Shown here: positions 33,348-46,300 of the stretch, one piece after another | How the letters are laid out: every line of letters begins with the position of its first letter | Position numbering within the stretch: the first letter of the stretch is position 1 | From: Dolomedes plantarius | Taxonomy: Eukaryota; Arthropoda; Arachnida; Araneae; Dolomedidae | Direction: 5' to 3' | Assembly (NCBI GenBank): GCA_907164885.2 | Contig: OU015492.1 | Span: 189,695,838-189,759,837 of the forward strand | DNA: 64,000 nucleotides | The notes under the pieces: generated by a model | Told to the model about the DNA's origin: nothing | Seen by the model: the letters and a program-made list of their open reading frames with translations, nothing else | Databases searched by the model: none | Translations under genes and position numbers: made by a program

Positions 33348-35830
33348 CCCTATTACTGTATTGTTTTGTAATATACCCTGCTGTAACCTGGGGTCCACGC
33401 GGACCCCATATTGTAATTTACATAGTTTTTACGATTTACATCCCATGAAAGTTAATTTTGTATTCATTTAATTATCTTATAAGTAATTAACGATTATTCA
33501 GATATTTTCTTAAACAATTTTATTTATAAAACTAAGAACATAATAATTTTACAATTATATTTACAGATTCGTTCAGCATTTTTAAATGTTCGATGAACAT
33601 ACCTCACAAATGGTTTTCTGATGTTTCGGGCAACACGGTATATGGCAATTAGTACATCGGGTCTTTACTTTACTTTTCTATCCAAAGAACGTGGACATAG
33701 CTGGCACCGTACCTTTTTATTTTGCTCTTGAATTCCGGGTCCTGTTGTGAAGCATGTAGTGTCGGAATTTCAATCCCCAAATATTTCAATGAATGACGAA
33801 CTCCAGAATGCAGGGATTGAACGTTCTGGAGTCATCTCTGAATGAAGTTATTGACCAGCTCTCTCCCAAGGTCTTTCAGGAACAATTGACATCGATGGTG
33901 CTTCCCAGATTCCCAATCTGGATATTTCAAAATCCAATTTATGTATCCAGCAACAGCTGCGCAGTCGAGCATATAGAACCAGAAGACCATAGGCCAACGG
34001 CGTATTTTTCGCTTGCATGTGTACAATCTGCATAAATAGTCAAAGTTGTCAAGTCCAGATTTTGTTGCATTGTAATGAGTAATAATATCTGGCTTATTGT
34101 CTTTCTCCTCAATGACGTTTTTGTCATGATGCATGGAAGATTGCAAAATGACTGCCTTCCGTTTTTTGGAGTGTAGCTAACTAAAGTCAATTGTTTATCA
34201 AAACAAAAGATAGAAGACTTCTCTTCACGCTGACGATTTGGTAGCAGCTCTATTGGGACTTCTTTTCGATTTTTTCGAATTGTTCCAACCACTGTGGTTT
34301 TCACAACTAGTAGGTCCTCTGCTAACTGAGCGCTGGTGAAGTAATTGTCCATGTTAACGTTGCGTCCTTTCTTCTTCCAAGAGTCAACTAATCGCCTCAC
34401 GAGATCACAAACATTATTTGCTCCAACTGCAGTACGAGGTTGTTCTCCAACATACACTTTTTCTTTCAAAGGTAACGAAGTGGTGGAATCACAGCACCAA
34501 AATATTTTAATTCCATAATTTCCGGGCTTGTTCGGTATGTATTGTGGAAATCTGCACCTACCACGAGTTGCCACGAATTGCTCATTGACTGTCAGATCTT
34601 TTCCGGGCATGTAATATTTCGCCAGATTTTCGAGAAGCATTTGCCAGACATCCTGACAGGCAGCTAGTTTATCTACCTCTAGTCTTTGTTTTCTTGTTAC
34701 ATCATTGTCAAACCGACAGAAACGAAGCAAATTTTGGAAACGTCGCATACACATTTTAGCACGAAATATAGGCCTTCCACTGTCCAAAGACCACATCATT
34801 TCTTCTAAACTTTCGTTCGCAGATTTGTATACACCACCGAGTAAGAGTAATCCAATAAAAGCGTAGAGTTCTATTTCATCTGTTTCAGTCCACTTTTCCT
34901 CATTTGCCGGATTGACTTGATTCCAAGTTGCAATCACTTTTTTAGCCCTTCTATTTGTCTCTCGGACAATAACGTTGATAATTTCAGATGTTATAAACAG
35001 TTTTAGTGAATCTAATTTATCAGATACATTCTTGGCATCTCCTGCTAATCCACTATTCTCTCGTAAAATATTATCTTCCAAAGTTTGTACCGAATTATGT
35101 TTTTCTATGGTCCACTTACGTTCTGACGGCGATTTAAAAGTATGTGCTTGATTCAACAGATTGGTGAATCCAGGTCTTTTGCGAGATAGGGATTGTTGGC
35201 CAGTATACTCGTCACTTTCCGATTCACTATCGGTTTCAATGTTCGGATCTTGAAAATACCGGTCACTCTCTTGAGACTCAGATGATTCTCCGAAGCTATC
35301 TATAGCTACATTATTTTCACTGTCACTTTCTTGTATCATGCGTAAAGCATCTTCTATCGAAACTCTTTGTCGCGACATGTTGCAGCTTCGAATAACAGCT
35401 CTCATCTGAGAGGCGCGCAACGAGAAAAATACGAACACACCTGTCGCATCACCTAGCTCCATCTGTCGGATTTTGGGAATAACATTGTTGTGAAACAAAA
35501 ACTTTCGGACCTTGTTATTCATACGCGTTATCAAAAACACGTCATTGTTCCTAGCTATTTTACATTCTTTTTTAATGTGTCCAATAGTTCTCAGACACCC
35601 AACGTAACGATGGGGTGCGTGTGGACCCCAGGTCACAGAAATGTGACATATATGTTTCAAATAAAAACAAAACCAATAACCCCTGATATTTATGCAATTA
35701 AATTTTTACCCTGTGTTACACATATGTTAAGATGAGATGTCACTAGCTTAGACCCCTCAATATACGATATATATTTTTTGGCAACTAGTTAAAAGTGCCC
35801 CCAGATGGACCCCAGATTACAGTGATAGGG
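33348..35830 (-). mobile_element. piggyBac transposon with TTAA duplication
   Basis: A 2483-bp element starting CCCTATTACTGTA and ending TACAGTGATAGGG, inverted copies, with TTAA at 33344-33347 and 35831-35834. It encodes one PGBD-like transposase on the minus strand. TTAA targeting and CCCT ends are the definition of the superfamily. A subterminal GGGTCCACGCGGACCC palindrome lies at 33390-33407, with GTGGACCCCAG-type sequence also near the right end (35620 and 35810). Confidence 0.95.
33588..35378 (-). pseudogene. piggyBac transposase, frameshifted, first catalytic Asp changed
   Basis: The best start is ATG at 35378 (MSRQRVSIEDALRMIQ), giving the usual acidic N-terminus (DSESESDE) near residue 45; the frame stays open upstream to 35660 but without family features. 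Seen in order: FIGLLLLGGVYKS, FRFDND-like, DLTVNEQFV, KPGNYGIKIFW, NVNMDNYFTS, THYNATKSGLDNFD, CAAVAGYINW, and a C-terminal cysteine-rich finger, RCTNCHIPCCPKHQK then CEVC (about 33600-33660). The first catalytic Asp (TVDEQ in relatives) is Asn; the other two are present. The frame shifts within an A run (T run 34162-34167 on the + strand), one base short, so the third-Asp block is at 33832-34146. At least one further shift precedes the finger. The element is inactive. Confidence 0.9.
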
Positions 35831-35834
35831 TTAA

Positions 35835-36391
35835 GAGGGATATGGGCCTGACTCCCTTTACCTTTTTGTGCTAATACAATAGTCCGAAGTACGGCTACTT
35901 GTGAACCACAATCAACAAGAGCCTGAACCTTTTGATCATTAACACTAAGAATTATGTACTATACTGTTTTCCCATCTAATGACTGACCTAAGCCATTACA
36001 CGAATTCACTTGAGCACAAACATTATGTTCTAACACTTCTTCCTATTGATTGATTTTATAATTAATATCACTATCTTGAAGAGTTTCAGTGATGTTTACT
36101 TTTCCTCTAAAATCATTTCTTTGCTCGTCACCTCTACGTTTAAGATTAAAATCTCTTTTATGGCAAATATATCAAATGGTTTTTGCTATCACAGAGAAAA
36201 CAACGTTTAACCTTCATATTCTGATCTATTTTAAAACCACTCTTATCCGTTTGTTCAGGAATAACCCCTTTCACACTTCTCAAATATTCTACAGAATTAC
36301 CATTAAATATTGCAATACCTTCCCTAGATCCTGAAATTGAAAGTCTTTCACCTTCTCTTATTCTCAATGGTTCAATTTCTAATTCCTTCAT
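35835..36391 (-). pseudogene. gypsy gag end and protease, upstream of the piggyBac
   Basis: Minus-strand reading gives KRCFLCDSKNH (a CCHC-type knuckle with one Cys lost), then a linker, then VNDQKVQALVDCGSQVAVLR, the aspartic protease active site with D-C-G in place of D-T-G or D-S-G. The frame reaches the TTAA and continues in phase on the other side of the piggyBac at 33343. Confidence 0.7.
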
Positions 36392-37351
36392 TTTTAATTC
36401 TGTGTCTGTTTGCTTATTCCTTTTCCTCTCTTTCTATTTCTTTATTCTTTTCTTCTCATCAATTTCTATTTATTAATTCATTTCCTCTCTTTCTCTTTCT
36501 AATTCTAACTGCCGCGTTTTTTACGCTTCCACAATTATCAGTGATTATAGTGGAAAATAATTCCTTAACTAAATCTTCCTCATATTCCTTACTACCTAAT
36601 ATCATTTTCCTTAGATCAGCGTATGTGCTGTTAGGAAGGACTACTTAATTTAGTTTTGTAGCCAACAAAAATATATAGACCTTACGCCCCTTCCCTTGGG
36701 GTGTCATTTTTAGATTCTTGTGTATTATATTTAACAAACACTTAAAATGCAAATTTACTTTCACCGTTATATTGATTATGGGGGACCAGCTGGTTTTTAA
36801 ATTTTAAAAGGCACGTGTAAAAAAACACTTGTGTATTATACGGCATGCTGAAATGAAATGAAATGAAATGAATATTGAACGAGAAAGATTTCGTTATAAT
36901 GTATTCCTTTGAGCTGTGATCTTGAAAATAAAACGGTTTGATTTGTTGAAGTGTTTTGAAGTTTGTTGACGTCTCTTCAAATTTGTTTTTAAATATTGTA
37001 TCTGAAGAAGTCGTATAAATTCCACAAGCAATTAAATACTTCAACTCATAAAATTGCTTCCACAATTATAATACTAATACAAGCAGTTATAGACTTCAAC
37101 AAATTCATAAAATTAGCACCTCCACAATTATAATAATAACACCAGCACTTCAATAATAATAATAATAATTCAATTACTTATAATCATCATTACTACTATC
37201 TCACATACAGGAAGAAATGATGAAGTCCCTAACTCCTCCCCTTCATTGCTGAGTAGCTGCGAATCAGCTCATTCACTGCTTGCTTCATTAGATAAATTTG
37301 GCACAGTGCACGAGAGAATTCATTCACTATGACGAGTCGTTCTTGTACACT
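36392..37351 (-). other. Decayed gag-like region
   Basis: No continuous frame; short acidic and lysine-rich stretches on the minus strand fit a gag interior. A GAAAT pentamer array lies at 36848-36872 and an AAT array at 37148-37170. Confidence 0.4.
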
Positions 37352-37740
37352 CCACTCCGATCCCTTTAATTCCGCTTGGATCAGATTTTCTTCTCGAATA
37401 ACTTGACACTGTTACCGAGCAAATTAATTATCCTTGATGTCGTGCACCACTCCGATCTCTTTAATTCCTCCTGGATCAGGTTTTCGTCCCGAATAACTTC
37501 ACCAGATACCGAGCACATTAATTCAAAATGTTCGTCGTTGATGTACACACCACTCCGAGCTCTTTAAATCTTCTTGAATCAGGTTTTCTTCCCACATATC
37601 TTGACCTGCTTTCAAGCAAATTAATTATCGTTGATGTTATACACCACTCCGCTCCTTTATATTCTTCCTGAATAAACTTCCCCGCTAACGCTTTTTCTTC
37701 GATGAATATCGCCACCATCGAATTTTCATCACCTTTAAAC
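37352..37740 (-). repeat. Four ~100-bp tandem repeats in the gag 5' region
   Basis: The phrase CCACTCCG recurs at 37352, 37447, 37550 and 37644 (spacings 95, 103 and 94), each followed by a CTTTAATTC-type block, a CTGGATCAG-like block and an AATTAATTAT-like block. Units differ by substitutions and small indels, so frames differ too. On the minus strand they encode variants of E-E-x-K-x-x-E-W-C. Confidence 0.85.
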
Positions 37741-37766
37741 TTTATCTGATGCACTCCGCATAGAAT

Positions 37767-37784
37767 TTCCTACCGGCTGTGCCA
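37767..37784 (-). other. Primer binding site of third gypsy element
   Basis: On the minus strand, four bases after the LTR end, the sequence reads TGGCACAGCCGGTAGGA. TGG complements the tRNA CCA end, so this is a classical primer binding site. Confidence 0.7.
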
Positions 37785-37788
37785 TATC

Positions 37789-38354
37789 TGTCGTGACCTC
37801 GAGGTTAAGTAGTTCGTTTATGGTTTCCATAAACACATAAACTACTCTTTCCTTACATATATACATATATCTTGTTTATTCATATATATTTAAAGCATCT
37901 ATGATACAGCATTTCCAATATCAATTGATGATTATCAGTCCTCAATCAGAAAAATCATCACTCGAGAACCAGAGAGAGAGGGTCATAACTCATTTCGATC
38001 TAAACCATAGAGACGGGAAACACGTCTTATAGTTATCCCTTCTCTAGTTATCATTATCTCTGCATGGTTCTCTCTCCCCTTCTTTTTCCTTCCCTTTATA
38101 TACTCCTCTTTCAGAAAATTCCACATCATTCTAGAAGGATCCGTCTCCCCGTAGGAAAAAGCCCGCGACCTTCGGTCAGCCAGTATGTCGGAGCATCTGA
38201 ATCCACTGAAGTGGCTATAAATATCTTCAATTGAACACTCCACGAACGACTTGATTAACGACCACGTCAATGTTTTCTTAAATTGATCGCATTTGGGGAG
38301 CCTTTTTCCTCTTAATATTTGGCCCAGCACCAACATGTGTGTAGACATCTGACA
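37789..38354 (-). repeat. 5' LTR of third gypsy element
   Basis: Begins TGTCGTGACC and ends TCTGACA on the + strand. On the minus strand it has a TATA box, GAGTATATAAAGGG (38092-38106). The left edge is fixed by the primer site; the right edge is inferred from the CA. A 121-codon minus-strand frame (37983-38348) lies wholly inside and is probably fortuitous. No 3' LTR was found. Confidence 0.6.
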
Positions 38355-40298
<1,944 letters not shown>

Positions 40299-40349
40299 AT
40301 GATTGACTTGAAAAGACTAAATCCCGAAGAGAAGAGAGCGATGGATGAG
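40299..40349 (+). CDS. SEC14-like gene 2 exon 1 (start)
   Basis: ATG followed by 16 codons (LNPEEKRAMDE at the end) and donor GTAGGT. Short first exons with an acidic helix start are usual in this family. It is predicted from motif, phase and splice site only. Confidence 0.7.
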
Positions 40350-43300
40350 GTAGGTTATAGTAAGAATAATTTGAACTCTTTAGAGCAACTTACGAAAAGC
40401 AGAGTAAATTAGATTTTAAAATGAACAGGTCAATGTGACGCATTTGATACAATGATAAAGTATTAGATACTATGATAGAGCATTTGAAGACCCATTTACA
40501 AAAGAAATTTAACTATGCATCTTTCATGCATTTAAGGGGACAAGGGACCTTCCACTTCATTTGCTTTAATATTTCGATAGTTTACTCTTTATACTAAATG
40601 AGAATAATTATTATTTTTTACTTTATTGCAGACACTTAGAATTCACAAATAAGTATTTTGTTTAAGATTAAGACCTGTTTATCAAAAACGTTTTCAAAAA
40701 TGATAGCATTTTCCAAAGTGCTCCATGTGCATTACTTTTCTTTTGATTTCTTTCAAATTTCTTAGGATTGTTAATTGATGTGTTTTCCACAAACCTGTGC
40801 ATAATTCTTTGAAACCATAAATATTTTTTCAAATTTTTAGACCATAAAATATAGCAAAATCATAAAACACATAAAAAACAACAGCCAAATTTAAAAACAA
40901 TAATTACTTATGGTTTTAGATTCATACAAAAAATAAGTCATTGCACAATTTTATTTATATATGTACGGTGAACTTATGATAAAAAATATAAGGTTTTTAA
41001 ATGATTTGGAATGCACATGGAGCGTTCTGAAAAATGCTCCATGAAAATGAAACTTTTTTACTTTATTGCAGACACTTAGAATTCACAAATAAGTATTTTG
41101 TTTAAGATTAAGACCTGTTTATCAAAAACGTTTTCAAAAATGAATTGAAAAGAATTGAAATATTTTTGAAAAAAATTAAAAAGGCATTATTCTGCCAAAA
41201 TATCCTTATTTTGGATTCCAAGTGTTTTAAATGTAGTAAAAAATAATACAAATTATTCTCATTTTGTATATAGAGCTAGAAATTGAAAATTAAAAAATTC
41301 GAAGCTGAAGGACCCTTGTTCCCTTAACGTATATCCTGTTTTCATAGAATCAATTTGTGGAAATCTTTAAAATATCATAATTTTTTCCCACATTCCTCTG
41401 ACCTTTCAGTGATTTCAGTGATTCAGAATCCTAATTTGAAGATTTAATACCAAAGTTTGCCCCTATCTTCTTCTCCCCTTTATCTTACTAATTTTTATGC
41501 CCAAATTTAAATGCAAAACTGAAAGTAATGGTCCATTTGATTTCGCATACAGCCGTGCAGTGCAAAGTGCACTTCAGTTTGTAATTGTACAAAAATTAAA
41601 ATTATTAGACACTTAAGTTGAATCACCACTAAAATAAAAAATTATTAGATAAGTTTAAATATATGCAGCAGTTTTTAGAACCTAGGAACATATACAGGGC
41701 TCCCACCTATATCCTTTACACACCCCTTAACTTCTAAACGGGGACATCTTTGGCCATAAAGTTGGTGTCTAGGTATAGTAAAAAGGCTATGCGCTACTCG
41801 ATTAGACAACTTACAACGCCATCTATCCGCAAATTTTGGAATTGGCGTTTTTATCTCAAAAACGGTACGAGATATGGGAATAAAGCCATTACAAAGTTAT
41901 TCAGCATCATCGATTTAGTAAGAAAAGACACCTTCCGCACATTAATACTTATAACAGAATGTTGAAAATGAACATTTGTTTGGTCACGATTTCAAAAATT
42001 GTCATGTCATAAAGAGTAGAAGAAAGAAACTGAGACACTTCCCTATCTTCAGGATCATTTATTTATATTCCTGAAAATGCTCTTACCATTTGATTACCCC
42101 ATTTGATTTCGCATACACCCGTGAAGGGAAAAGTGCACTTCAGTTTGCTATTATACAAAAATTGAAATTATTAGACACTTAAGCTGGATCTCCACTAAGT
42201 CAAAAATTATTAGACAAGTTTAAATATATGTAGCAGTTTTTATTACCCACGAGCATATATCTTCTGATCACTGCCGAAGTAGATACTTTGTTAAGATTGC
42301 CTACATTTATTGTTGCATCATTAATCTAATGCTATTTGATACCTCTATGTCCGGTAAAATAATGCACGTGTAGTGTAATTCAATTTTGCGTTTTACTTAA
42401 CCTGAGTGGGCAAAATCTTCGCTTGCAGTACACTCAGGGTAGATATTGCTTTTGTTACTATCTTGAGGAATAATTGTCACACAAAACTTGAAATTGATGA
42501 GTACGAAAATTTTAAGTATCTGTTGTAATTCCCCTAATAGTTGCCGTCTTCTGTGTATGCCTCTGTCAAGTAACGCTTCCGGAACGACCGCTTCACAAAT
42601 ATATCAGCCTATATTAATCTCACGTGCAAAAATACAATATTAAACAAAAATTAAAAACACCACAATCTTTTATGTAACAAATTTGTAGATTAAGTTAATT
42701 GTTATTCAATGCACGTGTATACAGCTTTAAAATTCATGAAAATAAAAAAAAAATTCTGAAACGCGATTACAGCGCTGCCTACCTGATCCAATTATTGAAT
42801 GCACGCGTATACATCATTAAAATTCATGAAAATAAAAAAATTCCGAAACGCGATGCAGCGCTGCCTAAATAGACTGCAAAATTTTTTTGCACGTGAGTAA
42901 TTTGTCTGATTTTTTAATCTGATTTTCTTTAGTTTATATATTTTATTTTTGCTTCATATATTTATACATAGCATATTTATAGCATATTAGTTAGATTGTG
43001 CAAGTCGGATTGAAAAATCAGCGGTAAGTATGCTTTTTTTTCTAAGAAGACGATTTTTTAAAATTATAAACTCGGATTTTTATAACATTTTTAAATATAA
43101 CATCGGATTGAAAAACAGCTAATATTCTGTAAAAATTTCTAATATTTTAACAAGGTTATGAACCTTTTTTTTATTGGAACTGTTCAATTATTTACCTTCA
43201 AGTTTTGACGGGTACTATCTAGTTTTTAATAGTTGTCTTAAATTTTACCGTAATCATAAGTTTTAATTCATCTCATTGTTCTGATGTTTTTGATATGGCA

Positions 43301-46300
43301 TCACTGACGTTATCCATAAACCATGAACATTTTTGAAGACAAATCATCGAATACGATTGAATTTTCTCAAAATAATCTATTTAAGATAGACTTAACAATA
43401 AACAATTATCAATTATTTAATTTACCAGCAGAAAGACCGTTATCCATGTGATTACATATTTGATACATAAAGCTAGTTATAGAGTGAGTGTCAGCATCAC
43501 TTTAGGTATTTAATAATATTGAATTCACATTTTTGAGCCAGAAATATTCTATAAGATAATCCTTTTCTAGTTTATATTTTTATGTCCATTATCATTATGG
43601 TTTATACATTTTAGTATAAGAGTTCAATACTGTTTTTTATGTGTATGGTGCCCGGTACAAAGAGCTTAAGTCAAAAACCGCGATTTAAATTTAGTAAGTT
43701 ATTGGCTTTTATACCAATTACAGAAATATAATTTCAATTTGAGTCTTTTGTACAAAGAAATGTACTTCTGTATACAAAATTGGTAGACTTAAGCGTTTTA
43801 TACAAGTCAAAAGATTTTTTTTTAAAATCAATACTAACAAATGTCTAAAAGTCACTTTTTTTTACTTAAACCCTTATAAAGGGTTTATCGTTAGATGCTT
43901 TTTATACCGGGCACCATAGATATGTTCTATGTGGTTTATAAGCGATAATTAATGATTTTTTGTGTGTATGTTTTTCATAAGAATGCTTATTAATTAAACT
44001 AAACATTAATGTAATTTCCGCAGCTTCAATCCCGCGTGGAAGCTGTTATTCAACCTGACATGCTTGAAGATATTTCACTTTATTACAGATTTCTGAAAGG
44101 TAAGAAAATGTATGAGTTATTGTGAAAGAAACATATGATTCGTACTAAATTTGTCTTGAAACATATAAAATGTCGTTTTCTGTTGTTTGGGGGTTAATTT
44201 GTCGAACCGTATTGTGTAACATATTTTTTAAATTAAAATATTGATAAACCTAGGAGACTTTTCTTGGATATATATAAGTTTTCTTTCACTGCACGCAAAA
44301 GTATGGTCATCATTTTACTGGATTTCTGGTAAAGCAAATTTAATAACTCCCGCAGGTGTTCCCAAGATTTAAGGGGGCAAGAAACCTTCAAACTCGATTT
44401 TTTAAATTTTCAATTTTTAACTCTATATACAAAATGAGAATAGTTAATTTTCTTTTTTACTAGATTGAATACCCTTAAAATTCAAAATAAGGATTTTTTT
44501 GCAGAATGATGACTGTTTTTCAAATTTTTTTCAAAAAATGCTAAAGGTTTTCAAAATGCTCTATGCCCATTCTATATTAATTAAAGCCTTTAATTTTTTT
44601 AATTATTAGTTTACCATGTGTATACAAATGTAAATGTGCATTTTTTTCGTAGGAATCTAAATTCTTAAATATTTTTTTTCTATTCTGCCTGTTATTTTTT
44701 ATGTTTTTACTTTAATTTAAGGTCTATAAATTTGAAAAATATTTGTGATTTCAAAGAATGATGCCCAGTTTTGTGGCAAACACTTCAGTTAATAATTCTG
44801 AGAAATTTGGAAGATATGAGAAAATGAATACGCATGGAGCCTTTTGAGAAATTATACCATTTTTGAAGAACTTTATGATAAACAGGTCTAATTCCTCCAC
44901 AAAATACTTATTTGTGAATTCTAAGTATTTTCAGTGTACTAGAGAAGAATATTAATTATACTCATGATGTATATAGAGTAAAATATTGAAAATTAAAGAA
45001 GAAAGAGATTGAAGGTCCCTTGTTCCCTTAATGTGATCACTGTTATTATCTGTTAAAAATTAAAACAAGATTTCTTGCATTTCGCTCCTTTGTAACCTGA
45101 AGATTCATTTCAATCTCGTGTTATCCATAAAGGATGTACACCGCATAATATGTTTACCTAGCCTCTTCAAATACCTCAAAAATGTTATTGAGGAGATTTT
45201 GGGATATATCCCAGGCTTTAACCCTCCACTACGTGAAATGTTGCAAAACAACTAAAGTTAATTAAATGAAATGGGAAAAGAACCCTTTAAAACCTTTAAA
45301 CTTAGCAGAGAACAATTTTATTTTGTTACCTCTGTCACGGAGTTGAAATTGGTGACGACATAAAATGGGGTTGACAGCTTGAATTTATTACATTTCCCTT
45401 TATATTTGAATTTGTCTGGTGTTCTAAATAAAGCATTTAATTGCTGAAACAATGTATTAATTAGTATATACATTTATTTCACATTTCTGAAAATACTCTG
45501 CTGAATGGTGTCTTACATCGAAGAGGTACGGAACTAAGAATTGGAATCTTGGAAATATTTCTACCACAATTTCCAGATAATCAGAAACATCAGTCTGAAA
45601 AATAATAGCTGGTTTAGGCGACAATCACTTTTAATGACCAGAGTATTTTGCATGCACTATTTAACTCATCTAAGAAAGAACAAATCCCAAGATGCTTTTT
45701 TAAAAGTATATCGGCCTGAGGACTCAAAATGTTTCCAATAAAGCAAGTGAATATTTGACCTTGTGTCTTTTGTTTTTCCTAAACTTGATTTGTGAGCAAA
45801 TTTCTTTAAGGAACTCTCTGCCTCATTGTTCTTCAAGATAGTATCTGTACAATGGTTTAATTGTGATCCTGACAAACAATAATCTTCAAAAAATCGAATG
45901 AGTTTCTTATTAATACAGCAAATACAACTTTAAACTCATTGACAAAAACACTGGAATCGTTTCAACGATATTATCTAAATGAATTTTTTGGGGGGAAATG
46001 AACTGATGGGAGAATAACTGATGAGGAAGTCATGGGTAAATGTTGGTGTCACGTAGCTCTTCTTTTCCAACTGCGGAAAGAAAATATGATTCCGTGTTGC
46101 ACCTACAAGGCAGACGAGGATTTTCTTCTGGTTAAAATCCACTAACTATCGAAGATATGTTAATGTGTGTGTGTGGGGGGGGGGGGGGGTCTGACACTAT
46201 CGGTATGCCACAAGTAAGTTGTCACATTTCTATAATGAGTAATTTTTCTGCTGTGAAGCGTTCAGCAAATTTGTAGCTTTGAAAGTAACAATTACACTCA

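Larger units (their letters stand above)
32770..38354 (-). mobile_element. Third gypsy fragment (LTR, gag, protease) carrying a piggyBac
   Basis: On the minus strand, from right to left: an LTR at 37789-38354, a primer site, a gag-like region with internal tandem repeats, a zinc knuckle at about 36175-36200 (C-F-L-C-D-S-K-N-H), an aspartic protease (35870-35960), then a post-protease linker (32775-33340). Reverse transcriptase and all downstream genes are missing. A piggyBac element sits inside the protease region at 33348-35830. Confidence 0.75.
40536..41323. mobile_element. TTAA-flanked long inverted-repeat MITE, copy 1
   Basis: A 788-bp foldback element whose ends are GGGGACAAGGGACCTTC and the inverse GACCCTTGTTCCC, flanked by TTAA (40532-40535 and 41324-41327). 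Both arms contain the complementary phrases ATACTAAATGAGAATAAT and ATTATTCTCATTTTGTATAT-like. Non-coding. TTAA targets and GGG-type ends fit a piggyBac-related MITE. It lies in gene 2 intron 1. Confidence 0.85.

Noticed and set aside
35379..35660. N-terminal extension of the piggyBac transposase
   Set aside because: The frame is open, but it overlaps the subterminal region of the transposon and lacks family similarity; the ATG at 35378 gives the expected acidic start.
37983..38348. 121-codon minus-strand open frame
   Set aside because: Lies wholly inside the inferred gypsy LTR, where coding is not expected, and has no motif.
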